Source: Fennellomyces sp. T-0311 (Eukaryota > Mucoromycota > Mucoromycetes > Mucorales > Lichtheimiaceae). Taken from it: a DNA stretch of 64,000 nucleotides. The notes below the pieces were generated by a model that saw only the letters and a list, made by a program, of their open reading frames with translations, searched no databases and was not told the DNA's origin. The stretch lies in assembly GCA_025266875.1 (NCBI GenBank), contig JALLLT010000026.1:124001-188000 (forward strand), given 5' to 3'. Shown here piece after piece: positions 12,724 through 24,298 of the stretch. Numbering within the stretch: the first letter of the stretch is position 1; every line of letters starts with the position of its first letter. The position numbers and the translations under genes were made by a program.

Positions 12724-13338
12724 CATTTGTGCGCAACAAATGAAATGGATGTATCATAATTTATACAAATATAATTGATGTAATCCACACCCATATGTTA
12801 TTGTTCGATGCGCTTAATAAATATGGCACATATATTTATTCGTGTGGAGAAATGCAATTTTGTAACCTGTGGTGCCAATGGCAGCAGTGTGTTCCCTGCT
12901 GACTGCTTTCAGCAATGGATGATCCATTTCGTGTAACTGAACGACGAACTTCTACAATGGAAGGCATTCAATTATTTATTTATCCGGTACATTCAACGGA
13001 AACGGAGCATTTATACAACCGATGCTGAGCATTTGGACGGACGGAAACGGCTAATTAGTTTCTCACTATATACCATATTTTGACCCTTCTGTATGTCGAC
13101 AATTCTTTTAGCGCATAGTGGTATCTGATGTGGACGGGTTAAAAGTTCACAACAAGATATGTATCGTGATGAGACAAATGAGGTCATCTGATAATTATCC
13201 AGTAACATATGTGCTTTTTTACCGTTATATCCAAAAATATCATGTGCTGTGTGCGACAATTTGCGACGAAAAGACTCTTCATTGAGAAGCAATTGGGTGC
13301 TTTCCGATTTGCTTTTCTTCCGCTCGTCCGCTTTTATC
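12724..13338. other. Intergenic, no gene seen
   Basis: These 615 bases lie between the first monooxygenase and the first F-box gene. They are AT-rich and contain no convincing coding frame. They should hold the terminator of the former and the promoter of the latter. Confidence 0.5.
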
Positions 13339-15063
13339 ATGGCTTCACTAAGAAGAAAGTACCGCAATGTTGTTTCAACAATATCATCCCATATTTCTAC
13401 CACCTATTCAACGATACCATACACCTCGTCCAGTCATCGAGCAAACGAAAAACCCAAAACCCAACAGCAGCCAGAAGAAAAATTGATCAATGGATCACAA
13501 ACCAGGAATATATTTGAAATATTGTTTCCGTACGACATTATATGCTTGATTCTCCATCACCTTCGATTCAACGATCTTTTGCAGTGTGCTCGAGTTTGTC
13601 AAACATGGTGTGAATTTGTTCTGGACTTGCCAGAATTTTGGCGACGACTGTCACTTGAAATCCCACGACCGCTCGACCGACACACAATGGAAGCTATTAT
13701 ACGTCGTCACGTACTTTCCCTGGATGGATCATTGAGTATACGAGCAATACACGATACGATGGTGTTTTTTGCGTCTCCCTGTACACGTTTATCAATACGG
13801 GTATTACGTAAATGCACAGTATCACGTGGACAATAGCATTTATTTGCTAACATGATGCGTTTTAAAGAACTCCAGGGACTTACCTTAAAAAACAGGCACG
13901 ATGCGCATCTTTTGGCACACGCACTGCAGCACGCAAACACGGTCATTGAGCGAGTGGAATTTATCGATTGCGTTATCTACCAAGAATACATGATTTACCC
14001 AATCTTGACTTCGTGTACAAAGTTTTCGCATGTGTCATTTTCCCAAGATATCGACAAGGTCGTTGGATTCCGTGGTGCAACCATCAGCCTATTAACGGAT
14101 GAAGATATTATTGTACCACATGTCAAATTTTCGAGTCTTACCTACCTTAAGCTTGCTGGTGGACGAGTTTACACTGACGAATTTGCGGGCATTTTCCGTC
14201 GCTGTCCATGTCTAGAAGATCTGCTGTTGGATTCCGACGGTACAATGGATCAAGGCAATTGCATTCGCCAAGCAATCAAATACTGTCCTCGACTCAAAAA
14301 TTTGGTTGTAAACAAAGGGGCAGTAATACCTCCATGTATGGATGGTACATGCCGTCCTGCACATAAAATTGGACTCTCCAGACTCGTACTTGCAGGTGGA
14401 TATCTCAAATACGAACCACACTACACCACCAAGATATTCAAAAAGTTCCATCATTCTTTGGAATTGGTTTACCTGCAGTATGTCAGAGGCGGTGGGACAG
14501 TCTCTGCAGCCGGACTCCGATGTCTCGCTCGGAATGGTGCACCTCGATTGCGAGCCCTGTGGCTGTCCAACGAGAATATATCGAGACCTTTTGAAGCAAA
14601 ATATGAACCCTTGGATGTAGCACTGGTTGCATTGCTTTCGACATGTCCTGCTTTGGAACAACTTCACCTTCACGAATCTCATACTGACCGGTCCGCATCG
14701 GGGGTGTATATCAATGATGCAATGTTAAGGACAATTGCAAAGAATTGTCCAAAACTTCATCATTTGGGATCGCACGGGTATCCAGGTGAACATTCAAATG
14801 ACGGCTTGCTTCGTTTTGCTGCAGAAACCAAGGCCAATATCACTTTCTTGGAGATTAACATAGAATATCCGTTTATTCTCCCATTGGTGAAAACGCTTAC
14901 TTCTTTGCGATACTTGAAAGTTTGTAATCTTTTTGAACCTCCTGCTTCTGGCGAGCCATTCGCTGATAGCATACAGATGGCCAAGTATATCCTTATAAAA
15001 CGGAATGGCTCACTGGTTTTTATGCATACCGGAAAAATTTATCACTCCTTAAATGACAGATAA
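13339..15063 (+). CDS. F-box protein, paralogue 1
   Basis: Exons 13339-13807 and 13868-15063 give 554 residues. The 60-nt intron has a GTAAAT donor and a CTAAC branch point followed by a TTTTAAAG acceptor; it removes an in-frame TAG at 13834. An F-box at about residues 60-100 (LFPYDIICLILHHLRFNDLL, then VCQTWCEFVLDLPEFW) should bind Skp1. The rest has leucine-rich, irregular repeats (CPCLEDLLLDS, CPRLKNLVV, CPALEQLHLHES, CPKLHHLGSHG) typical of an LRR substrate-recognition arm. Such proteins are adaptors of SCF ubiquitin ligases. A paralogue lies at 29705-31524; the intron has the same position and phase in both. Substrates are unknown. Confidence 0.82.
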
Positions 15064-15178
15064 TAAAGACCTATGTAATGCGTATATGCAGTGCTCTTTT
15101 CTTTCGTGTAGATTAGAAATTTTAATTCAGGCACCGTAAATGGCACCATTTGGTAAATAAAAAGCTGGTTATCTAAAT

Positions 15179-15642
15179 TTATAATTGCGTTTTGTTTTCG
15201 GTTTCTATCCGTTGTAGTAAATGGATGGATTGCGCCACTACGCCGATGACGTTATGATGGCCATGTTTGGAGTCTATCTCAATTGCCTCAGGATATTGAT
15301 CGTGCAAAGCATCCAGAAACGGCGGTCCAAGGAAAGCGTGTCGATGAAGCCCAAAGATAACAGAGTTCTTCTCTGCAGACCGAACCCACAGCTGTTCCAT
15401 CTCTTGTTGACGTTGACCTGCCTTAGCTTCGACATTTTCGAACACCAGAAGCGTTTTACGCTTGTGGTTGTATACATCGTACTGAATCGAATGGGTACGG
15501 AATTGTGACCATTTCTGAGACAATGGTTTGATAGCGTCCATAAATTTTTAAGGCTTCCAAAAGCCTGTGGTGTAGGTTCTTTAGATATTTCACCAGGTGA
15601 GTTGTGATCCATAGTGGGCATATGTGCAGTTCCACGAAACAT
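15179..15642 (-). CDS. Small uncharacterised gene, possibly frame-shifted
   Basis: An open frame of 120 codons (15541-15179) ends in TAA and looks coding (for example KRKTLLVFENVEAKAG and LHRHAFLGPPFLDALHDQYP). A second frame upstream (from 15642, with in-frame ATG codons at 15642, 15621 and 15612) runs into it at an A5 run near 15546. A single-base change there would merge the two into about 154 residues. Thus it may be an intact short protein starting at 15541, a gene with a homopolymer indel, or an assembly error. I do not recognise the family and assign no function. It lies between an F-box gene and a monooxygenase gene. Confidence 0.4.
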
Positions 15643-16262
15643 AATGTTACAATTCAGTTACTGATTGGCCCGTGGCCGTACCAACGTTTCTTAATATTAA
15701 TGCATAACGAAACTATACATGTTATAGTTCGAATATGTGAAAGTGACTACGGTATTAAAGTAGGTATTCGATCTATAGCGATAGAGCTACCACCGTACAA
15801 CGCGAGTGTCTTTAGGTTGCGGGTAGCCATGAATATCCGAAAAAGCACTAGGCACTAATTGAAATTAAGAGCCATGCATCAGAGTTCACACGCTGCTATA
15901 TACTCATACGTAACCGTCGTTGTTTAGTTGATAAGCAGGATATCCATTGAAGAAGCTGGGAATAGCGCTCATAATTATACTTTCGGCACTGCGGCGTATA
16001 TAGTTCCACAAAGTCTTATTGGCAGCAAGTCGTCGGATGTCAATTTCCAATGTCAACAGTGGGGAAGCACCTAATTTGGTTCTTTCTTGCTTATGAATTA
16101 AAGCAGTGTGGGCGATTTAGCACTGTGCATAACCGATTTTGGTCATTTTGCGATTATCTAACAGTGAGAAGGGAGAAAATAAGCGTTTTAGTATAATGTG
16201 GGGTGCTATATGAATATATATAAAGGGAGTCGCGTTTTATTTATTTTAGAGCAAGAAACGCC
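15643..16262. other. Intergenic upstream of monooxygenase paralogue 2
   Basis: These 620 AT-rich bases have no coding frame of note. A TATATATAAA-like element at about 16215-16224 lies some 40 bases upstream of the ATG at 16263 and could be its TATA box. Confidence 0.45.
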
Positions 16263-18599
16263 ATGTCAGGAACTAAAATGCAGCTCACGGCTGCTATCAT
16301 CGGAACAGGGTACGTGCTCTAAGCTTTTAAATATATGATGAAGCGAGCCCTGACTATTTTTTTTAAAGATTCAGTGGTATCTGTGCCGCAATCAAGTTGG
16401 AGCAAGAGCTTGGTATCAAGGCACAAGTATTTGAAATGTCTAAAGATATCGGTGGCACGTGGTACGTGAATACCTATCCTGGTGCAGCTTGTGATATTCC
16501 ATCGCACCTCTACTCGCTCAGTTTCGAGCCAAACCCTTGTAAGCTGGCCGACACAATTTTCCATCATTCATCTCTCTAACTATTGATAAAGCATGGTCAG
16601 AACGTTTCAGCAGTCAAACTGAAATCCATCAGTATCTTCAAGGTGTAGCCAGAAAGCATGGTGTGTATGAGCAAGTCAAACTCGAGACGGAAGTATTTCG
16701 TGCAGAGTGGAAAGATCAACAACGCCAATGGCTACTTCAATGGAGAAACACTCAAGTTCATCAGCACGTTGGTTCTGGTTACTTTGATATTGTGTAAATA
16801 TGCTTGGAAACCGTGTACCATGTTTTCTCGAGAGTTTATGATTATTATCTGTGCGTATATAGGATAAGTGGAGTTGGTGGCTTGCGGATCCCAAATATTC
16901 CTAAAGAATTTGAAGGCTTTTCGGGACCTATTGTACATACAACGTGGTGGGACTCCAATATTGATTATACAAACAAGCGTGTGGCCATTATTGGCAGTGG
17001 AGCAACGTAAGTGAAATGTTAGTCTCATGTGGTCGGTAGCAAAATTAACGCGCAAGTATGGTGTTTTATTAGGGCTGTTCAAGTTATTCCTGAACTAAGG
17101 AAAGTGGCTTCTCACGTATATAGCTATCAGAGAACACCAAACTGGATAGCAACACGAAGTACGTATTACAACAGCATCTAATGATCTGATGGCGTCATAT
17201 AACCTCTTTCATTTATTCCATATAGAGCAGTACCGTTATTCCAGTATTGTCAAGTTTATCTTTCGCTGGGTCCCGTTTGTCATGTGGATGTATCGCATGT
17301 CGATTTTCTTTCGAGTAATTACCTTCTGTGTATACAAATGAATATGAAGGTCCAGTACTGAATATACCGATTACATAGAACGAGGCACGCTATATAGCGT
17401 TTGGGTATCAAAAGACAGTTGGTCGATACGTCCAAAATATGTTCAAGAAGGAAATGACAGCCAGGTTAAAACGCTCTGGCCGACCTGATCTTATTCCCAT
17501 CCTGACACCAGGTACTTTGTGAAGAAAAGCATTTTTTTTATCTAATCTCATCGTTTTGTCAACTGGTAGATTACCCCGTTGGTTGCAAGCGTATTTGCCA
17601 AACTGAATCGTACCTCGAAGCACTAGCAAAGGACAATGTAATGGTTATTAGATCTGGCGTTGATGAAATTCGTGGCCGTACCTTGGTAGATAAGAGTGGA
17701 AATGAAACAGAAGTTGATATTTTGGTTCTGGCGACCGGGTTCAACGTATATGACAACATTGGCAACCTTCAGAGTAAGTATGAATCTTTCTTCCAAAAAC
17801 CTATCGTCTGATCGTTCAAAACAGTTTACGGAAGAGATGGCGTTAGTCTGCGAGATACATGGAAAAGAGAAACACAGCAAGCGTATAAGGTATGTCTCGA
17901 AACTAGAAAAAGAAAGTATGTTTCGCTCAATCGAAAAAAAAACCGATAGTCTGTCACGATCCATGGCTATCCTAACTTTTTCATGCTACTTGGCCCGTAT
18001 TCTAGCCTTGGTCATAATTCTGTTGTTTCAAGTGAGTATAAAACGCGAGGAATTTTGATATAATGAAATCTGGTATTGATGGCTTATTTTGTGTCAATAG
18101 TGATGGAAGCGTAGGTTATGCGGACATGACCACATGATTATAAACAGGCAAATTATACTAACCCTTAATTTTATTCAATAGCCAGGTTAGCTATGTCATG
18201 AAATGTATCAAGACAATGAAGAAGAACAACATTGCCGCCATTGAGCCCAAAAAGTCGGCTCAAGAGGAATTTACAGCCCAAGTTCAAAGAGGCTTTGAAG
18301 GAACTGTATGGAAAGGAGGTGAAGTATCTTTAGCAAAATATATGATTCAATTACTGATCAACTAATTTCGCAGGTTGTAAATCATGGTATATGAACGAAA
18401 GGGGAGAGGTAAGAGACATGTTGCCATAAAGATCATAATCTCAACTAGGTTTACTGGATATATTTAGATCAGCGTGCTGTGGAACGGTACCGTTTCTGCT
18501 TTTTGGTGGATGCTCCGTCGTCCAAATTTCAAGGACTTTATCCAATACAAGGACGCTCCAGCGGTAGCTTACAATTACCTTCATCATAACAAATTGTAG
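16263..18599 (+). CDS. Baeyer-Villiger-type flavin monooxygenase, paralogue 2
   Basis: Fourteen exons: 16263-16309, 16369-16538, 16592-16793, 16863-17006, 17073-17158, 17226-17314, 17379-17511, 17570-17773, 17825-17889, 17950-18031, 18101-18110, 18182-18318, 18374-18408 and 18468-18599. They encode 511 residues, and exons 2 to 9 have exactly the same lengths as in paralogue 1. Motifs are an N-terminal GTGFSGI, the Baeyer-Villiger fingerprint FSGPIVHTTWW, the second nucleotide site GSGATA, and VDILVLATGF. An extra intron interrupts a glycine codon (18319-18373) and is absent from paralogue 1, and exon 11 is a 10-nt micro-exon. An oxidative catabolic role is inferred from the family; the substrate is unknown. 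The C-terminus is about 10 residues longer than in paralogue 1. Confidence 0.88.
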
Positions 18600-18891
18600 T
18601 ACGTAGATCACGTGTTGGATGCTTTGACAAGTGTGATCAAATACAGTACTTGAATAAAACTTATATAGATTATCATATCAGCATTGATTTTTCAGCGTCA
18701 ATATGCAAGATGAATATTATAAGGCTATTTGTATCAAGAAGGTGATGTTTTTTTCCAAGTATTTAGTGAAATAGACATTAGGCTGTTAAGCACGATCGGA
18801 GCTTATTATGGTCGAGTGCCGGCCGGCGGGATTGCTATGAAGGGCCATTGCCGCTGAATCAAAGTCCTTCCTTCTCCCTAGCACCGAAACC

Positions 18892-19631
18892 ATGAAGTAC
18901 AGTGCTGGTAAGTTGGGATGGATTAACAGTATACCGCGAGATAAAGATAGACGATGAATGGATGCATTGGATGATGGATGGATGCATGGGAGGGGATTAT
19001 CAACAACGGTCGCAAAAAAAAAGAAGAAAAAAAGTTGGCTGACATTCGACACACACATTATAGATGTTAGCTCTTCGCGCCGCAAGAGCAGAAAGGCTCA
19101 CTTCACCGCGCCTTCTGATGTTCGCCGCAAGATCATGAGCTCGGCCCTTTCCAAGGAGCTCCGTGAAAAGTACAACGTAAGCGTTTTTTTTTTTACACAA
19201 AAAAAACTCGAAATTATCACCATGACGACTTACACGTTTATACCAGACCCGCTCCATTCCCGTTCGCAAGGATGACGAAGTCTTGGTCGTCCGCGGCAGC
19301 TTGAAGGGCCGCGAGGGCAAGGTTGTGCAGGTGTACCGTAAGAAGTGGGTCATCCACATTGACCGTGTCAACCGCGAGAAGGTCAACGGTAACGTATTAG
19401 GCGCAAATACCTTAATCGAGAAAAAGTTTCTAATATTATTGCCTTGCTAGGTGCCTCCGTCCCTATTGGTATCCACCCCTCGAACGTTGTCGTCACTAAG
19501 CTCAAGATCGACAAGAGCCGTCAGGCTATCTTGGACCGCAAGGACCGCTCCAAGAAGACCGAGGCTATGCAGCAGGTAAGGGTTTTCTCGTAGTATTATA
19601 TTCTTAGCGATGCTAATTGTTTTGATAGTAA
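18892..19631 (+). CDS. RPL26: 60S ribosomal protein L26 (uL24 family)
   Basis: Five exons, 18892-18907, 19064-19176, 19247-19388, 19451-19575 and 19629-19631, encode 132 residues (yeast uL24 has 127). The sequence is highly conserved: [61 protein letters not shown] and [10 protein letters not shown], including the KOW motif. The protein binds 25S rRNA near the exit tunnel. The first exon is only 16 nt, with the start codon, as in many fungal ribosomal protein genes. The last intron ends exactly before TAA, so the final coding exon consists of the stop codon alone. The first intron, 156 nt, is the longest of the gene. Confidence 0.95.
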
Positions 19632-21006
19632 ATTGTTCGAGGTACCTGTAGTGCCGAGTCTAATGTATTTTTTGCATGGTTTAAAAAACGTTGTTGATCA
19701 AAAACCATCTGTCTTTTTTTTCTCGCACTTGCTGTAGTGATTGTCGTGTCAGTGAAGAATGGGTTTGTGGATTTAAGGATCCATGCTACAAAGGTTTGGG
19801 TTATTATACATTTTTGAGCATATATCTGGATTGCTCTAGATCAAAAGTAATCAGGGGAAAGCTTGGATGAGATTGTGAGGGGGGTACTGCAGGCGAAAAT
19901 TAATTGGATCAAGACCCATTGTATATCTATGAATCAATACTATATCCTGCTTTCATGTTATATCCTAATATCTGGAATCAATACAGCAGAATCACATATA
20001 ATCACTGTCAGGGTCTCAGCAGCTCATGTGTCAGCCTAACAGGTTGGATCATATGGAGCAAGACAATCCAGATTTCGTCCAATAGTCCATTGTGTGCATT
20101 TCTATTTTGGATTGCAAGTGCTTGGCCATCTTCGGCTTAAGAGAAACTAGTCAACTAGATACTCCTCATTCCCGGAATCAGATATACAACGAAGCATTGT
20201 ATCTCGTGAATTAAAGGCGTAAAAGCACGAATAATTAATAACAAAAATTATTTTTTTTAGGAAGACTTGCAGATCCGGCACTATAGTCGAACAATATGAT
20301 ATTTTGAGTTATGTGTAGGATGAAGCGAAGCTGTTCTTTTTCGTATACAACTAGACAGTGCGTTGGAACGGCATCGCCGAAAGTAATTGTGGATAAAGAG
20401 TGGCCGATAGTGTGACAAGAGTATGCTGCATGTGAGTTGTGTCTATCAGTAATGTAGTTCAGTACACAGCCTTGGCAGCACCGGTTTCGCGTGAATTGTT
20501 CTACTGCTAATTTTCAATTGCAGTAACCTCTTCTCTATACCCTTGTTCATTACAGACCTAGGACCAAAGAAACCAAGATAATTGACGTTTTGATGCGCAG
20601 TATTATCACCGCACGCTTTAATTCATTTTGCTTCACTACTTACTTTTTTTCACAATACATTAATCCAAATTACAGCTACAAAATCTGATCATCATAGATA
20701 TCGGCCATCGCCTCTTTTGCTTCGATCATGTGTTGCGCGCAGAGCCCTTTGATCCCTTTCTTGGTAACTTCTATTTTCAGGTTCACCTGGGCTAGAGTCA
20801 AGAGATGTGCTAAACAGTTAATAGCTGCTTAAGTATACAATGCTGTATGCAGAAACTTTTTTCGACGAAATCTAAAGCTTGATAAAGTCTAAATTATGGT
20901 ACGCTGGAGCGTCATAACAATAATATGCTAAAGTACGAGAATCATAGTAATTGTATATATAATGCCTTCAGCGAAAAAACATTCGTAAGAAACTTTGCAG
21001 CGAGAC
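19632..21006. other. Intergenic, no gene recognised
   Basis: These 1375 bases follow the ribosomal protein gene. They include its 3' untranslated region and AT-rich sequence without a convincing coding frame. The right part could be the untranslated 3' portion of the LINE remnant that begins at 21007, but no clear terminal repeat or A tail marks an end. Confidence 0.4.
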
Positions 21007-21612
21007 CTATCGATGGTTAGCGCTTCTACCGGTCATTCTCTTTGTATAATCTATGTACGTACTGCCGATCAATTGTAGGCCATGAGCACCTGTTGTTATG
21101 GCTTCAAGATCTGGTTTTTGTCTCGTTATGGCTGTATAGTCAGCTACACTTCGTAGCAGATCCGATACCAAGCTCATAGTACTTGTGTTCATCACGTTTA
21201 TAAGCACTACATAAGGAGATGATACCGCTTGCTCCAGGGCTTGCCATATCGCGAGGAAGGTGCATGCCACTACCACTTCGAAGGAGGCGCCTTGGATTCC
21301 TGAGACTTGCAACTTGTTGACGGGGTTGATCCAGAAGTGGTCGTATGAAAGCAAAGACGGTTGCGCCAAAAAGCGACTGGCCATCGTACACCAAACCGTT
21401 GGTTTCACCGGGCAGTCCCATACAAAATGTCTATCCGTTTCCACTTCGCCACAGATTGGGCACCAGCCGCCCAGAGCAAACTGAATATTGAGTCCTTGTA
21501 GTCTTGACCGCGTAGGGACCGCCTTGGATGGTAGAATACACAAAAAGGTATTCTCAAATCCCATTCGTCGAGCTTCGGCCTGGAAACCTAATCCCCACCA
21601 AAGTTCGCGCAC
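21007..21612 (-). mobile_element. LINE (non-LTR retrotransposon) remnant, C-terminal zinc-finger part
   Basis: An open frame of 201 codons on the minus strand carries CPICGEVETDRHFVWDC, a C-x2-C-x7-H-x4-C zinc-binding motif that follows the reverse transcriptase in many non-LTR retrotransposons (zf-RVT). It is preceded by RELWWGLGFQAEARRMGFENT and followed by W-rich helices such as FLAIWQALEQAV, as usual for that tail. No reverse transcriptase or endonuclease domain is present: the element is cut at about 21612, only some 50 bases from the start of the dynein gene. This looks like a 5'-truncated copy, the usual result of abortive target-primed insertion. The exact ends are not visible. Confidence 0.7.
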
Positions 21613-21664
21613 ATTTTTGGAAGACAGCTCTTCTGGCAGGATTCGTGCGCCAGAAAATTAAAAC

Positions 21665-24298
21665 ATGGATCGAAGAAAGGAGGAATTGGAGAAAAAGCGA
21701 CAGAAGCTTGCAGAGCTGCGACGTGCTCGAGAGGAACGTCGTGCAGTTTTCGAAAGCCAATCGAATCAGACGCAATCATCCTCGTCGGTACGAAGCAATC
21801 TACACCGCACCCATCTTGCAACTTGTTCACAATTATATGTAATATAGACCTCTGCCAGCAAGGACAGAAAGGCCATTGATGAGCTTGTAGCCCTTGTCCT
21901 TGGGGAGCGACCTTCAACCCCTTCCACGGGCGCTGTATCCGACAGAGGCTCGGACACCGGTTCTGAATTCACTGCATCCAGACCCGCTTCGAGCAACTTT
22001 GGTTACTCTATCCCAGGCACACCCGTCAGCGAGTAATGTTTTGCCAGAATACTCGCCATCACTCCATATTCACTATTCATTCGAAAATAGGTCTAATGGA
22101 CATCGGTCATCCATCGCCTCACAGCCTGCAGCTCCTGCTACACCGGTGTCGGCACCTCGATACGTTGCCGAACTCACTGATTTCCAAACAGTTCTCGCTG
22201 ACATTCCACCTCTGGTAAAACAAGAGCACATCGAAATGTGTACCTTTTACTTTTCTGACGCGAAATATTCCAGGAACAAGTGGTTTATAGCAAGGAAATC
22301 CAGACTTCGGAAGGATCGTTCGATGCACCACAACGAAGCGAGGACGAGATCCGCCAAGAGATCATGGATGAGCTGGAGCTGCAGGAGAAGCAGCGACAAG
22401 CTCAATTGGAAGAAGAGCGAAAACGCGCAGAACTCGAGAAGATCGAGGAGTTCCAAGGTGTGTATATTGAAAGAGTACAATAGCGAATGCCTTATGTATA
22501 ACACATCACAACAGATCTGACGGAGGAGGAAAAGAAGCTCATTATGACCTCACCCGAGTTCTTGCAATTCGTGGATACATCGTCGAAGTTTGTGGAGAGA
22601 GCTTTGAACGAAACCTATGACTTTATGAAAGATTATACCCTTGGCATTGATGTTGACAGGTATGGTCCATTTACAGCCGCGGATAAGCAAAAGTGTGATG
22701 CATTCTGATACCATTTAGCGATGAAAACACCGGAAAACGCGTTAAATTCGTATGCGATTTTTGGGATGAGAAGTGGTCGCGAAACCGCTCAGTCACAGAC
22801 GTGAACTGGTCAACAAAGGTTGGTCCACCCAGAGCTCTCTAATGAACGTTGCATAGCTAAAGAAAGACGTAGTATCCCGAGTTACTTGTCTCATCACACA
22901 ACAAAAACCCCGCGACAGTAAACGAACCCGATGGTGTGGCACTTGTTTGGAATCTTCACCTGATGGATCGACCTGAATTTGTTTTCCACTCACAGGTGGG
23001 TTGATACGAACGGGAGATATAGGGCAGGAGTTTTTTTTTAATGCATGTTGCAGTCGGATGTCTTGAGTGTCATGTTCAGCAAATTCCATCCAAACTACGT
23101 TATCGGTGGTACTTACTCGGGACAAATCGTTCTGTGGGATACCCGCGCCAAGTCGTTACCCGTTTTGAAGACACCATTGTCAGCTGGTGGCCATACACAT
23201 CCTGTCTACTCGCTTGAAATGGTGGGTACACAAAATGCGCACAACTTGATCACCGGAAGCACAGATGGATTTGTTTGCTCCTGGCAACTCGATATGTTGG
23301 CACAGCCACAGGTAAGCAAATCTGTCGGACTTGAGGTTGCTATGGAGGCACTAAATACCAATTATTCAAGGACTATCTCGAGCTCCTTCATCCTTCGCAC
23401 AACAAGACCGACGAAGTCTCGGTAACATGTCTCGGATTCCCCGACAACGAGACAACTACATTCTGGGTCGGTACTGAAGAGGGCAACATCTACCAGGCGG
23501 GTCGATATGACCAAGCTGGAAGGTAAAACGGCTATAACACGTTCTATGTATGCATACATTCGCTGACATAACATTCTATCAAACAAATAGCAAGGCTGGT
23601 ATCAACCAAACAGACACGTACAAAGGACATTATGGATCTGTCACTGGCCTTCATTTCCACCCTCTTTATGGTTCAGTTGACTTTTCAGATCTGTTTTTGA
23701 CATGTTCAGTGGATTGGACCGTTAAGCTCTGGCGAGCAAAGGTACTTTAAACGAGCGAATGTATTTATCCACAAACTATGATCCTCATATATCTAATTAC
23801 TAGTCTGCATCCAAAACTTCATCGCAACCCACCAACGTTACGCCCCTTTATTCATTCGAACATGCTGATGATTATGTTTATGACGTTAAGTGGTCTCCTT
23901 CTCACCCTGCCTTGTTTGGATCTGTGGATGGAAACGGTCAATTCGATCTTTGGAACCTGAACGCTGATACCGAAGTAAACCAAAAACCTTTTGCTGCACA
24001 ATCTTTTTTACTGATTGTTTTTATAATAGGAACCGTTCGTAAGCACGTCTGTAGGATCTGGCAGGGCACTTAACAAGTTAGCATGGGACAAGGAAGGCAA
24101 TAAGACAGCTATTGGCTCGAGTGATGGTCGTGTATATGTATACGATATTGGCGAAGTAAGTAATAGGATTTGGTCACGGTTGAGTGATTATTGATATACT
24201 CTTATCAAAAGATTGCCAATGCCAAACCGGAAGACTGGCATTTGTTACAGAAAAATGTTTCTGAAATGATTGCCAACCAAGAAAACCCTGGTAAATAA
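21665..24298 (+). CDS. Cytoplasmic dynein 1 intermediate chain
   Basis: Thirteen exons encode 642 residues: 21665-21787, 21848-22032, 22091-22214, 22274-22457, 22515-22659, 22719-22818, 22873-22995, 23054-23311, 23371-23522, 23591-23741, 23804-23974, 24030-24155 and 24212-24298. The N-terminal charged helix ([19 protein letters not shown]) is the coiled coil that binds p150/dynactin. [11 protein letters not shown] resembles the light-chain-binding KETQT site. The C-terminal half is a WD-repeat propeller ([77 protein letters not shown]). The protein tethers dynein heavy and light chains for retrograde, microtubule-based transport. Length agrees with animal and fungal homologues (about 600-650). 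A LINE remnant ends just upstream, so the promoter must be short or overlap it. Confidence 0.95.

Noticed and set aside
13834..13836. In-frame TAG that would truncate the first F-box protein
   Set aside because: A 60-nt intron (13808-13867) with GTAAAT donor and CTAAC branch point removes it, and the paralogue has its intron at the same codon and phase.
18908..19063. snoRNA inside the first intron of RPL26
   Set aside because: An ATGATGG and a CTGA occur, but the C box is imperfect and no terminal stem or guide was found.
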